DNA of 64,000 nucleotides from Streptomyces sp. DH24. GTDB taxonomy: Bacteria > Actinomycetota > Actinomycetes > Streptomycetales > Streptomycetaceae. The notes beneath the pieces are model-generated. The model was not told the origin of the DNA, searched no databases, and saw only the letters and a list, made by a program, of their open reading frames with translations. The position numbers and the translations under genes are program-made. Below, one piece after another: positions 15,572 through 24,325 of the stretch. The DNA lies in NCBI RefSeq assembly GCF_029813775.1, contig NZ_JARVKW010000021.1, positions 60,410 to 124,409 of the forward strand. Direction: 5' to 3'. Position 1 is the stretch's first letter. Each line of letters starts with the position of its first letter.

Positions 15572-16153
15572 CTAGAAGGGGGGCTCGTCCGAGTAGCCGC
15601 CACCGCCGCCGGAGCCACCGCCCCAGCCGCCGCCACCCTGCTGGCCGCCACCGGCGGGAGCGCCGGTGGCCCAGGGGTCGTCGGCCGGAGCACCGCCGGC
15701 CGGCTGACCGCCGCCGGGGCCTCCGCCCCAGCCGCCGCCACCCTGCTGGCCGCCGCCACCGCCGCCGTAACCGCCCTGGCCACCGCGACCCGTGGTCTTG
15801 GTGACCTTGGCCGTGGCGTTGCGCAGGCTGGGGCCGACCTCGTCGACGTCCAGCTCGTAGACCGTGCGCTTGACGCCCTCACGGTCCTCGTAGGACCGCT
15901 GCTTCAGCCGGCCCTGCACGATGACGCGCATGCCTCGCTGGAGCGACTCGGCGACGTTCTCCGCCGCCTGACGCCAGACCGAGCAGGTCAGGAACAGGCT
16001 CTCGCCGTCCTTCCACTCGTTCGTCTGACGGTCGAAGGTGCGGGGAGTCGACGCGACGCGGAACTTCGCGACGGCCGCACCGGACGGGGTGAAGCGCAGC
16101 TCGGGGTCGTCGACAAGATTGCCGATGACCGTGATGACGGTCTCGCCTGCCAT
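15572..16153 (-). CDS. ssb: single-stranded DNA-binding protein
   Basis: 193 residues. The OB-fold (residues 1-115) starts M-A-G-E-T-V-I-T-V-I-G-N-L-V-D-D-P-E-L-R. A Gly/Gln/Ala-rich flexible linker of about 65 residues follows, then the conserved acidic tip D-E-P-P-F, which recruits replication and repair proteins. This is the main, essential type of SSB, since a shorter paralogue in streptomycetes lacks this tip and lies elsewhere. Location between rpsF and rpsR is the conserved bacterial arrangement. The linker is encoded by highly repetitive G/C-rich DNA. Confidence 0.98.
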   Translation of the reverse strand: MAGETVITVIGNLVDDPELRFTPSGAAVAKFRVASTPRTFDRQTNEWKDGESLFLTCSVWRQAAENVAESLQRGMRVIVQGRLKQRSYEDREGVKRTVYELDVDEVGPSLRNATAKVTKTTGRGGQGGYGGGGGGQQGGGGWGGGPGGGQPAGGAPADDPWATGAPAGGGQQGGGGWGGGSGGGGGYSDEPPF

Positions 16154-16230
16154 GGGGGAACCTCTCGGCGGGTTTGCTGCTGGCTGCTGGTGCTGCTACT
16201 CGAATCCCGGGATCAGCTGAGCGGAAGCGC

Positions 16231-16521
16231 TCAGTGCATCTCGGGACGGAGGACCTTGGTCCGGAGGACCGACTCGTTCAGGTTCATCTGGCGGTCGAGC
16301 TCCTTGACGACCGCAGGCTCGGCCTGCAGGTCGATGACCGAGTAGATGCCCTCGGGCTTCTTCTTGATCTCGTACGAGAGACGACGACGGCCCCAGGTGT
16401 CGACCTTCTCGACCTTTCCGCCGCCGTCACGGACGACAGAGAGGAAGTTCTCGATCAGCGGGGAGACAGCACGCTCCTCGAGATCGGGGTCGAGGATGAC
16501 CATCACCTCGTAGTGACGCAT
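16231..16521 (-). CDS. rpsF: 30S ribosomal protein S6
   Basis: 96 residues starting M-R-H-Y-E-V-M-V-I-L-D-P-D-L-E-E-R from an ATG with a near-perfect AAAGGAGGTG site; a longer upstream frame is not S6-like. The body has W-G-R-R-R-L-S-Y-E-I-K-K-K-P-E-G-I-Y, the S6 signature. S6 binds 16S rRNA together with S18. It is the first gene of the rpsF-ssb-rpsR-rplI operon and has a candidate promoter about 200 bases upstream. Confidence 0.98.
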   Translation of the reverse strand: MRHYEVMVILDPDLEERAVSPLIENFLSVVRDGGGKVEKVDTWGRRRLSYEIKKKPEGIYSVIDLQAEPAVVKELDRQMNLNESVLRTKVLRPEMH

Positions 16522-16718
16522 GTGGAACCCACCTCCTTTGGACTCAGCGGCCACGGTCGTTCCGTGGCAGGAGGGTCGTGATGCGTACGCAACAGTGCCC
16601 GTCAGTAAAACAGCCGCCACTGACATGGGCGGTCGTTCGGCGGTTTTCCCAGGTCGGGCCGGGACGGATCCTGACGCGTGCCTGGCGCTGTCTGGGCAGA
16701 CACCGGTGCAGACCGTAC

Positions 16719-16748
16719 AGACTACCTGCACACCCGCTACCGGTTGAA
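16719..16748 (-). promoter_or_regulatory. candidate rpsF operon promoter
   Basis: On the reverse strand, TTCAAC (16743-16748), an 18-base spacer and TAGTCT (16719-16724). This leaves a leader of about 190 bases before rpsF. Found by eye. Confidence 0.45.
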
Positions 16749-16773
16749 ATCCGGCCGCGAAGCCCGTCAATCT

Positions 16774-16792
16774 GTACACATCGGGTGTGTAC
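16774..16792. promoter_or_regulatory. inverted repeat, possible operator
   Basis: GTACACA and TGTGTAC are separated by TCGGG, directly upstream of a rightward -10-like TACGAT and about 40 bases before the next gene. No regulator gene is adjacent. Confidence 0.35.
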
Positions 16793-16829
16793 GGCGCTAC
16801 GATCCGCCGCCTTTCGCAGGAGGTGCCCC

Positions 16830-17144
16830 ATGGCACAGGCAATGCGACCCAACACCGCCGGAGGCCTTTTCGCCACGGACGGCAAACCCCACCCCCTCCA
16901 GGACGCGCTGCTCGCGGTGACCCTGGTGCTGGGCATCACGTCGTTCATCACCGCGATGTTCCACGGCCTGCACCTGCTGAGCTCGTGGACCGGCCTGCTG
17001 GGAATCGCCACCGGGGCCTACGGCCAGTGGATCTCGGAGACGACACGTGAGCGCTTCGGTCTGATCCTGGGCCTCGGCGCCGCGGGGATCGGCTTCTTCC
17101 TCGGCATGGCGCACGGCGGGCTCTTCGGCGGACTCTTCGACTGA
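16830..17144 (+). CDS. conserved small membrane protein of unknown function
   Basis: 104 residues from an ATG with a strong GCAGGAGGTG site; a longer open frame upstream crosses the promoter region and is not coding-like. It has two or three membrane segments: D-A-L-L-A-V-T-L-V-L-G-I-T-S-F-I (residues about 24-45), then L-L-S-S-W-T-G-L-L-G-I-A and F-G-L-I-L-G-L-G-A-A-G-I-G-F-F-L-G near the C-terminus. It lies between the rpsF operon and the femX gene, an arrangement I recall from other Streptomyces. Its function is not known. Confidence 0.88.
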   Translation: MAQAMRPNTAGGLFATDGKPHPLQDALLAVTLVLGITSFITAMFHGLHLLSSWTGLLGIATGAYGQWISETTRERFGLILGLGAAGIGFFLGMAHGGLFGGLFD

Positions 17145-17318
17145 CCCGCCGGGACCCCCCTCACCCCTCCGGGACCGCGCAGGCCACCCGGCCGCCCTAC
17201 AAGGCCCGGTGAAGGTGCCGTGGGCCCAGTCGGGGCGCTCGCGAGGCGCAGTAGGCTTCGGCGCGAGAGCCGGAGCCCCTGTACCCATGGGGACACACCA
17301 GCCCGAGGAGCGCCCCGA

Positions 17319-18440
17319 ATGAGCCTGACCCTGAGGACCATCAGTCGCGAGCAGCATCTGGCGTACATCCAGAGCCTGCCGGCGGCGAGCCACATGCAGG
17401 TCCCGGCCTGGGCTGATGTGAAGGCCGAATGGCGCTCGGAGAATCTCGGCTGGTTCGACGAGCGGACCGGTGAGCTGGTCGGCGTGGGTCTGGTCCTCTA
17501 CCGGCAGCTCCCCAAGATCAAGCGCTACCTCGCCTATCTGCCCGAGGGCCCGGTCATCAACTGGTTCGCGCCGAATCTGCAGGACTGGATCGAGCCGATG
17601 CTGGCGCACCTGAAGCAGCAGGGCGCCTTCTCGGTCAAGATGGGCCCGCCGGTGATCATCCGTCGCTGGGAGGCCGCCTCCATCAAGGCCGGTATCCAGA
17701 ACCCGGACGTCAAGCGCCTGCGCGACATCGAGGCCGACCACATCGAACCGCGCGCCTTCGAGGTCGCCGACAAGCTGCGCCGCATGGGCTGGCAGCAGGG
17801 CGAGGACGGCGGTGCCGGCTTCGGTGACGTCCAGCCCCGCTACGTGTACCAGGTGCCGCTCGCGAACCGCTCCCTGGAAGAGGTCCACAAAAACTTCAAC
17901 CAGCTGTGGCGGCGCAACATCAAGAAGGCCGAGAAGGCCGGCGTCGAGGTCGTCCAGGGCGGCTACGAGGACCTCCAGGAATGGCAGCGGCTGTACGAGA
18001 TCACGGCCGTGCGCGACCACTTCCGGCCGCGCCCGCTGTCGTACTTCCAGCGCATGTGGACGGCCCTCAACACCGAGGACCCCAACCGCATGCGGCTGTA
18101 CTTCGCCCGCCACAACGGCGTGAACCTGTCGGCGGCGACGATGCTGATCGTCGGCGGGCACGTCTGGTACTCCTACGGCGCCTCGGACAACATCGGCCGC
18201 GAGGTGCGGCCGTCGAACGCCATGCAGTGGCGGATGCTGCGCGACGCCTACGCGCTCGGCGCCACCGTCTACGACCTGCGCGGCATCTCCGACTCGCTGG
18301 ACGAGTCCGACCACCTCTTCGGCCTGATCCAGTTCAAGGTGGGCACCGGCGGCCAGGCCGCGGAGTACCTCGGCGAGTGGGATTTCCCGCTGAACAAGCT
18401 GCTCCACAAGGCCCTCGACATGTACATGTCGCGGCGCTGA
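17319..18440 (+). CDS. femX: FemX-type (FemAB family) peptidoglycan branch aminoacyltransferase
   Basis: 373 residues starting M-S-L-T-L-R-T-I-S-R-E from an ATG after CCGAGGAG. The FemAB double-GNAT fold is recognisable from H-M-Q-V-P-A-W-A-D-V-K near residue 28 and W-R-R-N-I-K-K-A-E-K-A-G-V near residue 200. The C-terminal signature R-P-S-N-A-M-Q-W-R-M-L-R-D-A-Y-A-L-G-A-T is also present. In Streptomyces, FemX adds the first glycine to the LL-diaminopimelate side chain of lipid II using aminoacyl-tRNA; that assignment is from family knowledge. An alanine racemase-like gene follows after 106 bases on the same strand, so both may serve peptidoglycan precursor synthesis. Confidence 0.92.
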   Translation: MSLTLRTISREQHLAYIQSLPAASHMQVPAWADVKAEWRSENLGWFDERTGELVGVGLVLYRQLPKIKRYLAYLPEGPVINWFAPNLQDWIEPMLAHLKQQGAFSVKMGPPVIIRRWEAASIKAGIQNPDVKRLRDIEADHIEPRAFEVADKLRRMGWQQGEDGGAGFGDVQPRYVYQVPLANRSLEEVHKNFNQLWRRNIKKAEKAGVEVVQGGYEDLQEWQRLYEITAVRDHFRPRPLSYFQRMWTALNTEDPNRMRLYFARHNGVNLSAATMLIVGGHVWYSYGASDNIGREVRPSNAMQWRMLRDAYALGATVYDLRGISDSLDESDHLFGLIQFKVGTGGQAAEYLGEWDFPLNKLLHKALDMYMSRR

Positions 18441-18546
18441 CCCCGGCCCGTTCGCTTCGGCAGTTCCCCGGCTTTCCCAGACGAGCTCCCACAGTTCCCC
18501 CCACACACGACCCACCGCAGCCACGAGAAAGGTTCCAGGTCCGGCC

Positions 18547-19578
18547 ATGGCGCTCACGCTCTACGTCGACACCGCGCGCTGGCGGGCGCACCACAAGCAC
18601 GTGCAGGAGCAGTTCCCGGGGCTCGTCCCGGTCTGCAAGGGCAACGGCTACGGCTTCGGACACGAGCGGCTGGCGGAGGAGGCCACGCGACTCGGTTCGG
18701 ACATGCTCGCCGTCGGCACGACCTACGAGGCCGCCCGGATCAAGGACTGGTTCGGCGGGGACCTCCTGGTGCTGACGCCCTTCCGGCGCGGCGAGGAGCC
18801 GGTGCCGCTGCCCGACCGGGTGGTGCGCTCGGTGTCGTCGATAGACGGCGTGTACGGCCTCGTGGGCGCCCGCGTGGTCATCGAGGTGATGTCCTCGATG
18901 AAGCGGCACGGCATCAGCGAGCAGGACCTGCCGCAGCTGCACGCCGCCATAGAGAACGTCCGCCTGGAGGGCTTCGCCATCCACCTGCCGCTGGACCGCA
19001 CCGACGGCTCGGATGCCGTCGAGGAGGTCATCGGCTGGATGGACCGGCTGCGCGCGGCCCGGCTGCCGCTGCACACGATGTTCGTCAGCCACCTCAAGGC
19101 CGAGGAACTCGCCCGGCTCCAGCAGCAGTTCCCGCAGACCCGGTTCCGCGCCCGCATCGGCACGCGGCTGTGGCTGGGGGACCACGAGGCCACCGAGTAC
19201 CGCGGCGCCGTCCTGGACGTCACCCGCGTCGCCAAGGGCGACCGCTTCGGCTACCGGCAGCAGAAGGCCGCCTCCGACGGCTTCCTGGTGGTCGTGGCGG
19301 GCGGTACGTCGCACGGGGTGGGCCTGGAGGCCCCCAAGGCGATGCACGGCGTCATGCCGCGCGCCAAGGGCGTCGCCCGCGCCGGCCTCGCCACGGTCAA
19401 CCGGAACCTCTCGCCGTTCGTCTGGGCGGGCAAACAGCGCTGGTTCGCCGAGCCGCCGCACATGCAGGTCTCGATCCTGTTCGTGCCCTCGGACGCGCCG
19501 GAGCCCAAGGTCGGCGAGGAACTGGTAGCCCATCTGCGGCACACCACCACGCAGTTCGACCGCATCCTGGACCGCTGA
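18547..19578 (+). CDS. alanine racemase-like fold-type III PLP enzyme
   Basis: 343 residues. The N-terminal TIM-barrel motif V-C-K-G-N-G-Y-G-F-G-H (residues 28-38) holds the lysine expected to bind PLP. It also has M-F-V-S-H-L-K-A-E-E-L and R-I-G-T-R-L-W-L-G-D. It lacks the exact C-terminal signatures of the canonical Alr, so it is probably a paralogue that races or binds an amino acid. Many Streptomyces carry this gene directly after femX in addition to a canonical alr elsewhere. The substrate is not established. A strong hairpin ends the transcript. Confidence 0.85.
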   Translation: MALTLYVDTARWRAHHKHVQEQFPGLVPVCKGNGYGFGHERLAEEATRLGSDMLAVGTTYEAARIKDWFGGDLLVLTPFRRGEEPVPLPDRVVRSVSSIDGVYGLVGARVVIEVMSSMKRHGISEQDLPQLHAAIENVRLEGFAIHLPLDRTDGSDAVEEVIGWMDRLRAARLPLHTMFVSHLKAEELARLQQQFPQTRFRARIGTRLWLGDHEATEYRGAVLDVTRVAKGDRFGYRQQKAASDGFLVVVAGGTSHGVGLEAPKAMHGVMPRAKGVARAGLATVNRNLSPFVWAGKQRWFAEPPHMQVSILFVPSDAPEPKVGEELVAHLRHTTTQFDRILDR

Positions 19579-19618
19579 CCGACACAGCCACCGCGGCAGC
19601 CGTCGCGACGACAGCAGC

Positions 19619-19658
19619 CGAAAGGCCGTACACGGACCTGCCCGTGTACGGCCTTTCG
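19619..19658. terminator. hairpin terminator at a convergent junction
   Basis: Perfect 17-base arms (19619-19635 and 19642-19658, core AAAGGCCGTACACGG) with a 6-base loop lie between the racemase-like gene and the converging glycosyltransferase gene. Confidence 0.88.
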
Positions 19659-19691
19659 AGTGACTGACACGCCGCAGCGCACACTGTTCGC

Positions 19692-21203
19692 TCAGAGCGA
19701 ACCGCCGGTCGCCCCCTGTCCGCCCCACTGCACTCGCGAGCCCTCCTCCTCCGTCCCGAAGTGCGCCGCGTGCCGAGGGGGGTGGGCCGCGGGGCCGAAC
19801 ACGACGACGTCCTCGGCTCCGTCCAGCACACCGCCGGAAGGATCGTCGTCGCCGCTTCGGCGCACCGGATCGCGCTCCGGCATGAGGATGTCCCGCACGA
19901 TGACGGCGCACAGATAGAGCGTTCCCAGCAGGTGCGCGGCGATGGCCCAGTGGTAGCCGTCCTGGGGCAGGCCCTTGTGGGCGTCACCGCTGGTCGTGTA
20001 CGCGAGGTACATCCAGATGCCCAGGAAGTACGCCACCTCGCAGGCCTGCCAGACCAGGAAGTCCCGCCACTTCGGCCGGGCCAGCGCCGCCAGGGGGATC
20101 AGCCACAGGACGTACTGCGGCGAGTAGACCTTGTTGGTGAGGATGAACGCCGCGACGATCAGGAAGGCGAGTTGGGCGAAGCGCGGTCGGCGCGGCGCCG
20201 TCAGCGCGAGTGCGGCGACGCCCGCGCAGCACACCAGCATCAGCACCGTGGCGAGAGTGTTGACGGTCTCCGTGCTGAGCGGGTTCTTCGAGTTCTGGGC
20301 CATGATCAGCCAGAAGGAGCCGAAGTCGACGCCCCGCTCCTGGCTGAACGTGTAGAACTTCGACCAGCCCTCGAAGGCGAGCAGCATCACCGGCACGTTC
20401 ACCACGAGCCATGCGACGGCCGCGCCGCCCAGAGCCGTCCCGTACTCCCGCCAGCGGCCCGCACGCCAGCACAGCACGAGCAGGGGACCCAGGAGCAGGA
20501 AGGGATAGAGCTTGGCGGCCGTGGCGAGCCCCAGGAGGACGCCGAAGGCGAGGGAACGGCCCCGCGCCCACATCAGCATCGCTGCGGCCGTCAGAGCGAC
20601 CGCCAGTAGATCCCAGTTGATGGTCGCGGTCAGCGCCGCGGCGGGCGCCAGGGCGACCAGTAGGGCGTCCCAGGGACGTCGGCCGTGGGTACGGGTCACA
20701 CAGACGGCGATGACGGCCGCGCACGCCATGAGCATCCCGGCGTTGACCATCCAGTACCACTGCTCCTGGTGCTGGATGCTGCCGCTGCCGGGCGTGAGCC
20801 AGGCCGCGACCTCCATGAACACGCCGGTCAGCACCGGGTACTCGAGGTACTGCATGTCGCCGGGCAGCTTGTCGAAGTACGGTACGAGCCCTTCGGAGAA
20901 ACCGCGTCCCGCGTACAGGTGCGGGATGTCCGAGTAGCAGGCGTGGGTGTACTGCGAGCCGGCACCGAAGAACCAGGCGCCGTTGTAGCAGGGCGCCTTC
21001 TGGACCAGGCCGAGGGCGAACATGCCGATCGCCACGAGCGCGACGACCCGCACGGGCGTCCACCAGGAAGTCCCGAGCAGGGCACGCCGTCCCACGGGGC
21101 CGCCGATCACCTCGCTGCCGGCCGCGGCGACCTCGTCCTCCTGGGTCGGCCGCACCGGGTCGGGCTCGTGCACGCTCGCTTGCGTCGATTCTGCGCTGGG
21201 CAT
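19692..21203 (-). CDS. GT87-type polyprenol-phosphate-dependent membrane glycosyltransferase
   Basis: 503 residues; the ATG chosen (M-P-S-A-E-S-T-Q) has an AGGA site eight bases upstream, and the much longer open frame is antisense shadow of the PBP gene end. There are about ten to twelve membrane helices, beginning V-V-A-L-V-A-I-G-M-F-A-L-G near residue 55. Extracellular-loop motifs include Y-S-D-I-P-H-L-Y, and a C-terminal Y-S-P-Q-Y-V-L-W-L-I-P-L is typical of GT87/DUF2029 mannosyltransferases. The gene next to a class A PBP has the same position in mycobacteria, from memory. Acceptor and sugar are unknown. Confidence 0.85.
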   Translation of the reverse strand: MPSAESTQASVHEPDPVRPTQEDEVAAAGSEVIGGPVGRRALLGTSWWTPVRVVALVAIGMFALGLVQKAPCYNGAWFFGAGSQYTHACYSDIPHLYAGRGFSEGLVPYFDKLPGDMQYLEYPVLTGVFMEVAAWLTPGSGSIQHQEQWYWMVNAGMLMACAAVIAVCVTRTHGRRPWDALLVALAPAAALTATINWDLLAVALTAAAMLMWARGRSLAFGVLLGLATAAKLYPFLLLGPLLVLCWRAGRWREYGTALGGAAVAWLVVNVPVMLLAFEGWSKFYTFSQERGVDFGSFWLIMAQNSKNPLSTETVNTLATVLMLVCCAGVAALALTAPRRPRFAQLAFLIVAAFILTNKVYSPQYVLWLIPLAALARPKWRDFLVWQACEVAYFLGIWMYLAYTTSGDAHKGLPQDGYHWAIAAHLLGTLYLCAVIVRDILMPERDPVRRSGDDDPSGGVLDGAEDVVVFGPAAHPPRHAAHFGTEEEGSRVQWGGQGATGGSL

Positions 21204-21241
21204 GTCCCACATCCTGCCGTACGAACCTGGCCGTACGCGGA

Positions 21242-21271
21242 GGGCCGCCGCACCCAGAGGTGCGACGGCCC
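21242..21271 (-). terminator. imperfect hairpin between PBP and glycosyltransferase genes
   Basis: GGGCCGCCGCACC and GGTGCGACGGCCC pair with one mismatch around a CAGA loop. It lies after the PBP stop in the transcription direction, just beyond a parS site. Confidence 0.55.
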
Positions 21272-21273
21272 AT

Positions 21274-21287
21274 GTTTCACGTGAAAC
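21274..21287. promoter_or_regulatory. parS: parS site
   Basis: Perfect GTTTCACGTGAAAC, 16-bp palindrome with flanking T/A. It lies between the PBP stop and the glycosyltransferase start, both leftward. Confidence 0.93.
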
Positions 21288-21310
21288 ACCCGTGCCGGGC
21301 GATATGGCGG

Positions 21311-23941
21311 CTAACCGGTTCCTCCGAAGAAGCCCCCGTTGCCATTGCCGCGACTGGTGCCGGTATCGCCCGTCTCGGTCGTCGACGGCGTGGGCGTCAC
21401 CTCGCCCGAGCCTCCGGTATCGGTGCCTCCGTTGGTGTTGCCGCCGTTCTCCTCGCAGTCGAAGTCCCAGGCGCTGCACGTCTCGGTCGCCGAGGGCGTC
21501 GGAGTCGGGCTGGACTCGGTCGGGGAGGCGCTCGGCGACTCGCTCGCCGACTGGCTGGGCGACGCCGTGACACTCGGGCTCGGGGACGGAGCGCCCACCT
21601 GGTCCGCGATCTCGCCGATCTTGGTGGCCGCCGGGAAGCCGGGGTCGGGCTGGCCCTCCAGCGCGGCCCTCATGTACTCGGTCCACACCAACGTCGGGAT
21701 GTCACCACCGTGAATGGAGTCGACACCCGCCGTGCCGTTCATGGAGAGCAGCTTGTGGCTCCCCGGGTCCTCACGGAACATCGCGACCGAGGTCGACAGC
21801 TGCTGGGTGTAGCCGACGAACCAGGCCGACTTGTTCTCGTCGGTCGTACCGGTCTTGCCGGCCGCGGTGCGGCCGAGGGCCTTGGCGTTCTTGGCCGTGC
21901 CGTTCTGGATGACGTTCTCGAGGACGTCCGTGACGTTGTTCGCCACGTTCTCCGGCATCGCCTGCGTGGCCTTCGGCTTCTCGAACCCTCCGAGCTCCTG
22001 GCCGGCGTACTTCACGGCCTTCACCGAGTAGGGCGCGGTCTGCTTGCCGGAGGCCGCGAATGTCGCGTAGGCGTCGGCCATGCGGATCGCGCTGGGCGTC
22101 GAGGTGCCGAGCGCGAAGGACGGGTTGAGACCGGCGAACGACTGGTCGAGGATGCCGGACGCCTTCGCGACATCGCGCACCTTCGACATCCCCACGTCCA
22201 CGCCGAGCTGGACGAACGGCGTGTTGATGGACTGCTCCATGGCCTTGCGCAGGGTGATGTATCCCCAACGGCGGTCCGTCTCGTTCTCCTGGTAGAAGAT
22301 CGAGTTGTCCTTGCGCAGGTAGTAACTGCCGTCCGGCTTGCGGACCTTCAGATGGTCGTCGCCGTTGTACTTGCTCATGGGCGAGACACCGACGCCCTCG
22401 GTCTTGTACGTGCCGTGCTCCATGGCGGCGGCGAGGACGAAGGGCTTCCACGTCGAACCGACGGGCACACCGGAGGTGTCCGCGTTGTTGTTGAAGTGGT
22501 TGTTCTCGTAGCCCGCACCACCGTAGAGCGCGACGATCGCGCCGTCATTGGGCTCCACCGAGGCCGCGCCGAACTGGACGTGCTCGTCCTCCTTGCGGCT
22601 CTTCGGGTCGATGTTCTCCTTCTCGATCTTCTTGACGGCCTTGGCGAGCGCATCGACCTTGTCCTTCTCGAAGGTCGTGTAGATCTGGTAGCCGCCCTGG
22701 TCGAACTTGGCCTCGTCAATGTCGGACTTGTTCAGGACGTACTTCTTGGCCGTGTCGACCAGGTAGCTGATCTGCCCCGTCATGCCCTTGATCGCCTTGC
22801 GGCCCTGGGGCGTCGGGTACTTCTTGATCGCCTTCTGGTACTCGGCCTCCGAGATGCGCTCGTCCTTGCGCATCTCGCCGAGGATCCAGCGCCACCGCAC
22901 CTCGGACCGCTCACGGTTGGCCTTGCGCGTCGCCGTCGGGTCGAGGTTCTCGTTGCCGGCCGGGTCGTAGTACGTCGGGCCCTTGAGCAGAGCGGCGAGG
23001 AAGGCGCACTCGCTCGCGTTGAGCTTGACGGCGTCCTTGCCGTAGTAGGTCTGGGCGGCGGCCTGGATGCCGTAGGCGCCGCGGCCGTAGTACGAGGTGT
23101 TCAGGTACCCCTGGAGGATCTCGTCCTTGGTGAGCTTCGTGCCCACCTTGATCGAGATGAACATCTCCTTGAACTTGCGGGAGATGGTCTGGTCCTGGCT
23201 CAGGTAGGTGTTCTTGACGAACTGCTGGGTGATGGTCGAACCACCCTGCGTGTCCCCGCCGCGTGCCATGTTGGCCAGGGCCCGGGCGATGCCCATGGGG
23301 TCGACGCCCGAGTCCTTGTAGAACGTCTTGTTCTCGGCCGAGATCACCGCGTACTGCATTTCCTTGGGGATCCGGTCGATGGTGACGTTCTGCCGGTTCT
23401 GACCGGCGCCGGTGGCGACCATCTGGCTGCCGTCGGCCCAGTAGTAGACGTTGTTCTGCGACAGCGCGGCGGCGTTCTCCTCGGAGGGGACGCCCACCAT
23501 CGCGTAGCCGACGCCGACCGCGGCGACCATGCTGCCGAAGAGGAACAGGCACGCGCCGGAGACGAGCCTCCAGGACGGCATCCAGCGGCGCCACCCGTAC
23601 TTGTCGTGGCGCGGATAGTCGATCAGGCGCTTGGCGCCGGGTCCCGCCGCGGCTGCGGCACGGCCCCTGCCCCGGCCCGGACCGCCGGGCGCGGCGCGCC
23701 GGCCTCCGCGTCCCGGTTCCGCCGCTCTGCGGCGCCCTCCACTGCGCTGGGCCGCACGACGGGCCTCGGCGCGGCCGCCGTACGGCCGCTCCTCGCTTCC
23801 CGTCTCGTACGAGCCGGACGGAGACCCGGTGGCGCCTCGCGGTGCCGCGCGGCGGCCGGAGGACGAGCCGGACTGACCACGTCGGGCCGCGGCACGTCCG
23901 CCTCCCTGCGGCTGCGGCGGTTTGCGACGGTGCTCGCTCAT
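21311..23941 (-). CDS. class A penicillin-binding protein (transglycosylase/transpeptidase), PonA-like
   Basis: 876 residues from an ATG with a GAGGAG site. The cytoplasmic N-terminus (about 120 residues) is Arg/Gly/Pro-rich. One membrane anchor, V-S-G-A-C-L-F-L-F-G-S-M-V-A-A-V-G-V-G, follows. The GT51 glycosyltransferase domain has E-N-K-T-F-Y-K-D-S-G-V-D and G-G-S-T-I-T-Q-Q-F-V-K-N. The transpeptidase has S-T-W-K (Ser nucleophile), S-I-N and K-T-G-T-T-D. The extracellular tail of roughly 90 residues is Ser/Thr/Pro-rich and ends in a Gly/Asn-rich stretch. It polymerises and cross-links peptidoglycan at the membrane surface. It diverges from the PadR/ino1 pair. Confidence 0.95.
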   Translation of the reverse strand: MSEHRRKPPQPQGGGRAAARRGQSGSSSGRRAAPRGATGSPSGSYETGSEERPYGGRAEARRAAQRSGGRRRAAEPGRGGRRAAPGGPGRGRGRAAAAAGPGAKRLIDYPRHDKYGWRRWMPSWRLVSGACLFLFGSMVAAVGVGYAMVGVPSEENAAALSQNNVYYWADGSQMVATGAGQNRQNVTIDRIPKEMQYAVISAENKTFYKDSGVDPMGIARALANMARGGDTQGGSTITQQFVKNTYLSQDQTISRKFKEMFISIKVGTKLTKDEILQGYLNTSYYGRGAYGIQAAAQTYYGKDAVKLNASECAFLAALLKGPTYYDPAGNENLDPTATRKANRERSEVRWRWILGEMRKDERISEAEYQKAIKKYPTPQGRKAIKGMTGQISYLVDTAKKYVLNKSDIDEAKFDQGGYQIYTTFEKDKVDALAKAVKKIEKENIDPKSRKEDEHVQFGAASVEPNDGAIVALYGGAGYENNHFNNNADTSGVPVGSTWKPFVLAAAMEHGTYKTEGVGVSPMSKYNGDDHLKVRKPDGSYYLRKDNSIFYQENETDRRWGYITLRKAMEQSINTPFVQLGVDVGMSKVRDVAKASGILDQSFAGLNPSFALGTSTPSAIRMADAYATFAASGKQTAPYSVKAVKYAGQELGGFEKPKATQAMPENVANNVTDVLENVIQNGTAKNAKALGRTAAGKTGTTDENKSAWFVGYTQQLSTSVAMFREDPGSHKLLSMNGTAGVDSIHGGDIPTLVWTEYMRAALEGQPDPGFPAATKIGEIADQVGAPSPSPSVTASPSQSASESPSASPTESSPTPTPSATETCSAWDFDCEENGGNTNGGTDTGGSGEVTPTPSTTETGDTGTSRGNGNGGFFGGTG

Positions 23942-24325
23942 CGAACGACTACTCCTCGGGCAGGCGCACCCTTGCGCGCCTGGAAACGGCGGCTGGTTTC
24001 CGGTCCCCCCGAAGTACGGATGGTGTCGGTTGCTCATTCACCCGTACCGCACCAAGGACGATGACGCCCTCACGCGTCACTCGGTTCCCGGTGGTGTGCA
24101 TGCCGCACAGACTACGCACCGCCAAAACGTGCCTGGCCCAGAAGTTCACCCCAAATCAGGCAACTCGCTTCTGATGAATCCGGGATGTGATCCCGTTCAC
24201 CGTCGCCCCTCTTGTCCCGACCCGGTGGCCGTTCTATCGTCATGATGTATCGAGTCGATACATCAGCCCGGCATAAAGTCTGGTGCGAGCCGTCACGGCA
24301 CGCCCGCGGCAGAGAGGAGGCGACG
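23942..24325. other. 384-base divergent region upstream of the PBP and PadR genes
   Basis: No gene is supported. It holds the ribosome site of the PBP gene, a run of bases with low coding character near 24080-24200, and a 23-bp near-palindrome next to the PadR promoter side. Confidence 0.55.
24243..24265. promoter_or_regulatory. 23-bp palindromic operator candidate of the PadR regulator
   Basis: TGATGTATCGA and TCGATACATCA are exact complements around one central base, 60 bases upstream of the PadR start. The outer ATGT...ACAT elements match the known PadR-family operator form. The site is A/T-rich against its surroundings. Confidence 0.65.

Larger units (their letters stand above)
16522..16829. 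other. 308-base divergent promoter region between rpsF and a small membrane-protein gene
   Basis: Non-coding by content. It carries a candidate leftward promoter for rpsF, a perfect 7-base inverted repeat (16774-16792), and a rightward -10-like TACGAT (16798-16803). Confidence 0.55.

Noticed and set aside
21204..21686. Possible N-terminal extension of the glycosyltransferase
   Set aside because: The extension overlaps the 3' end of the PBP gene on the same strand in another frame, crosses a hairpin and parS, and is Arg/Gly-rich; an inner ATG has the better ribosome site.
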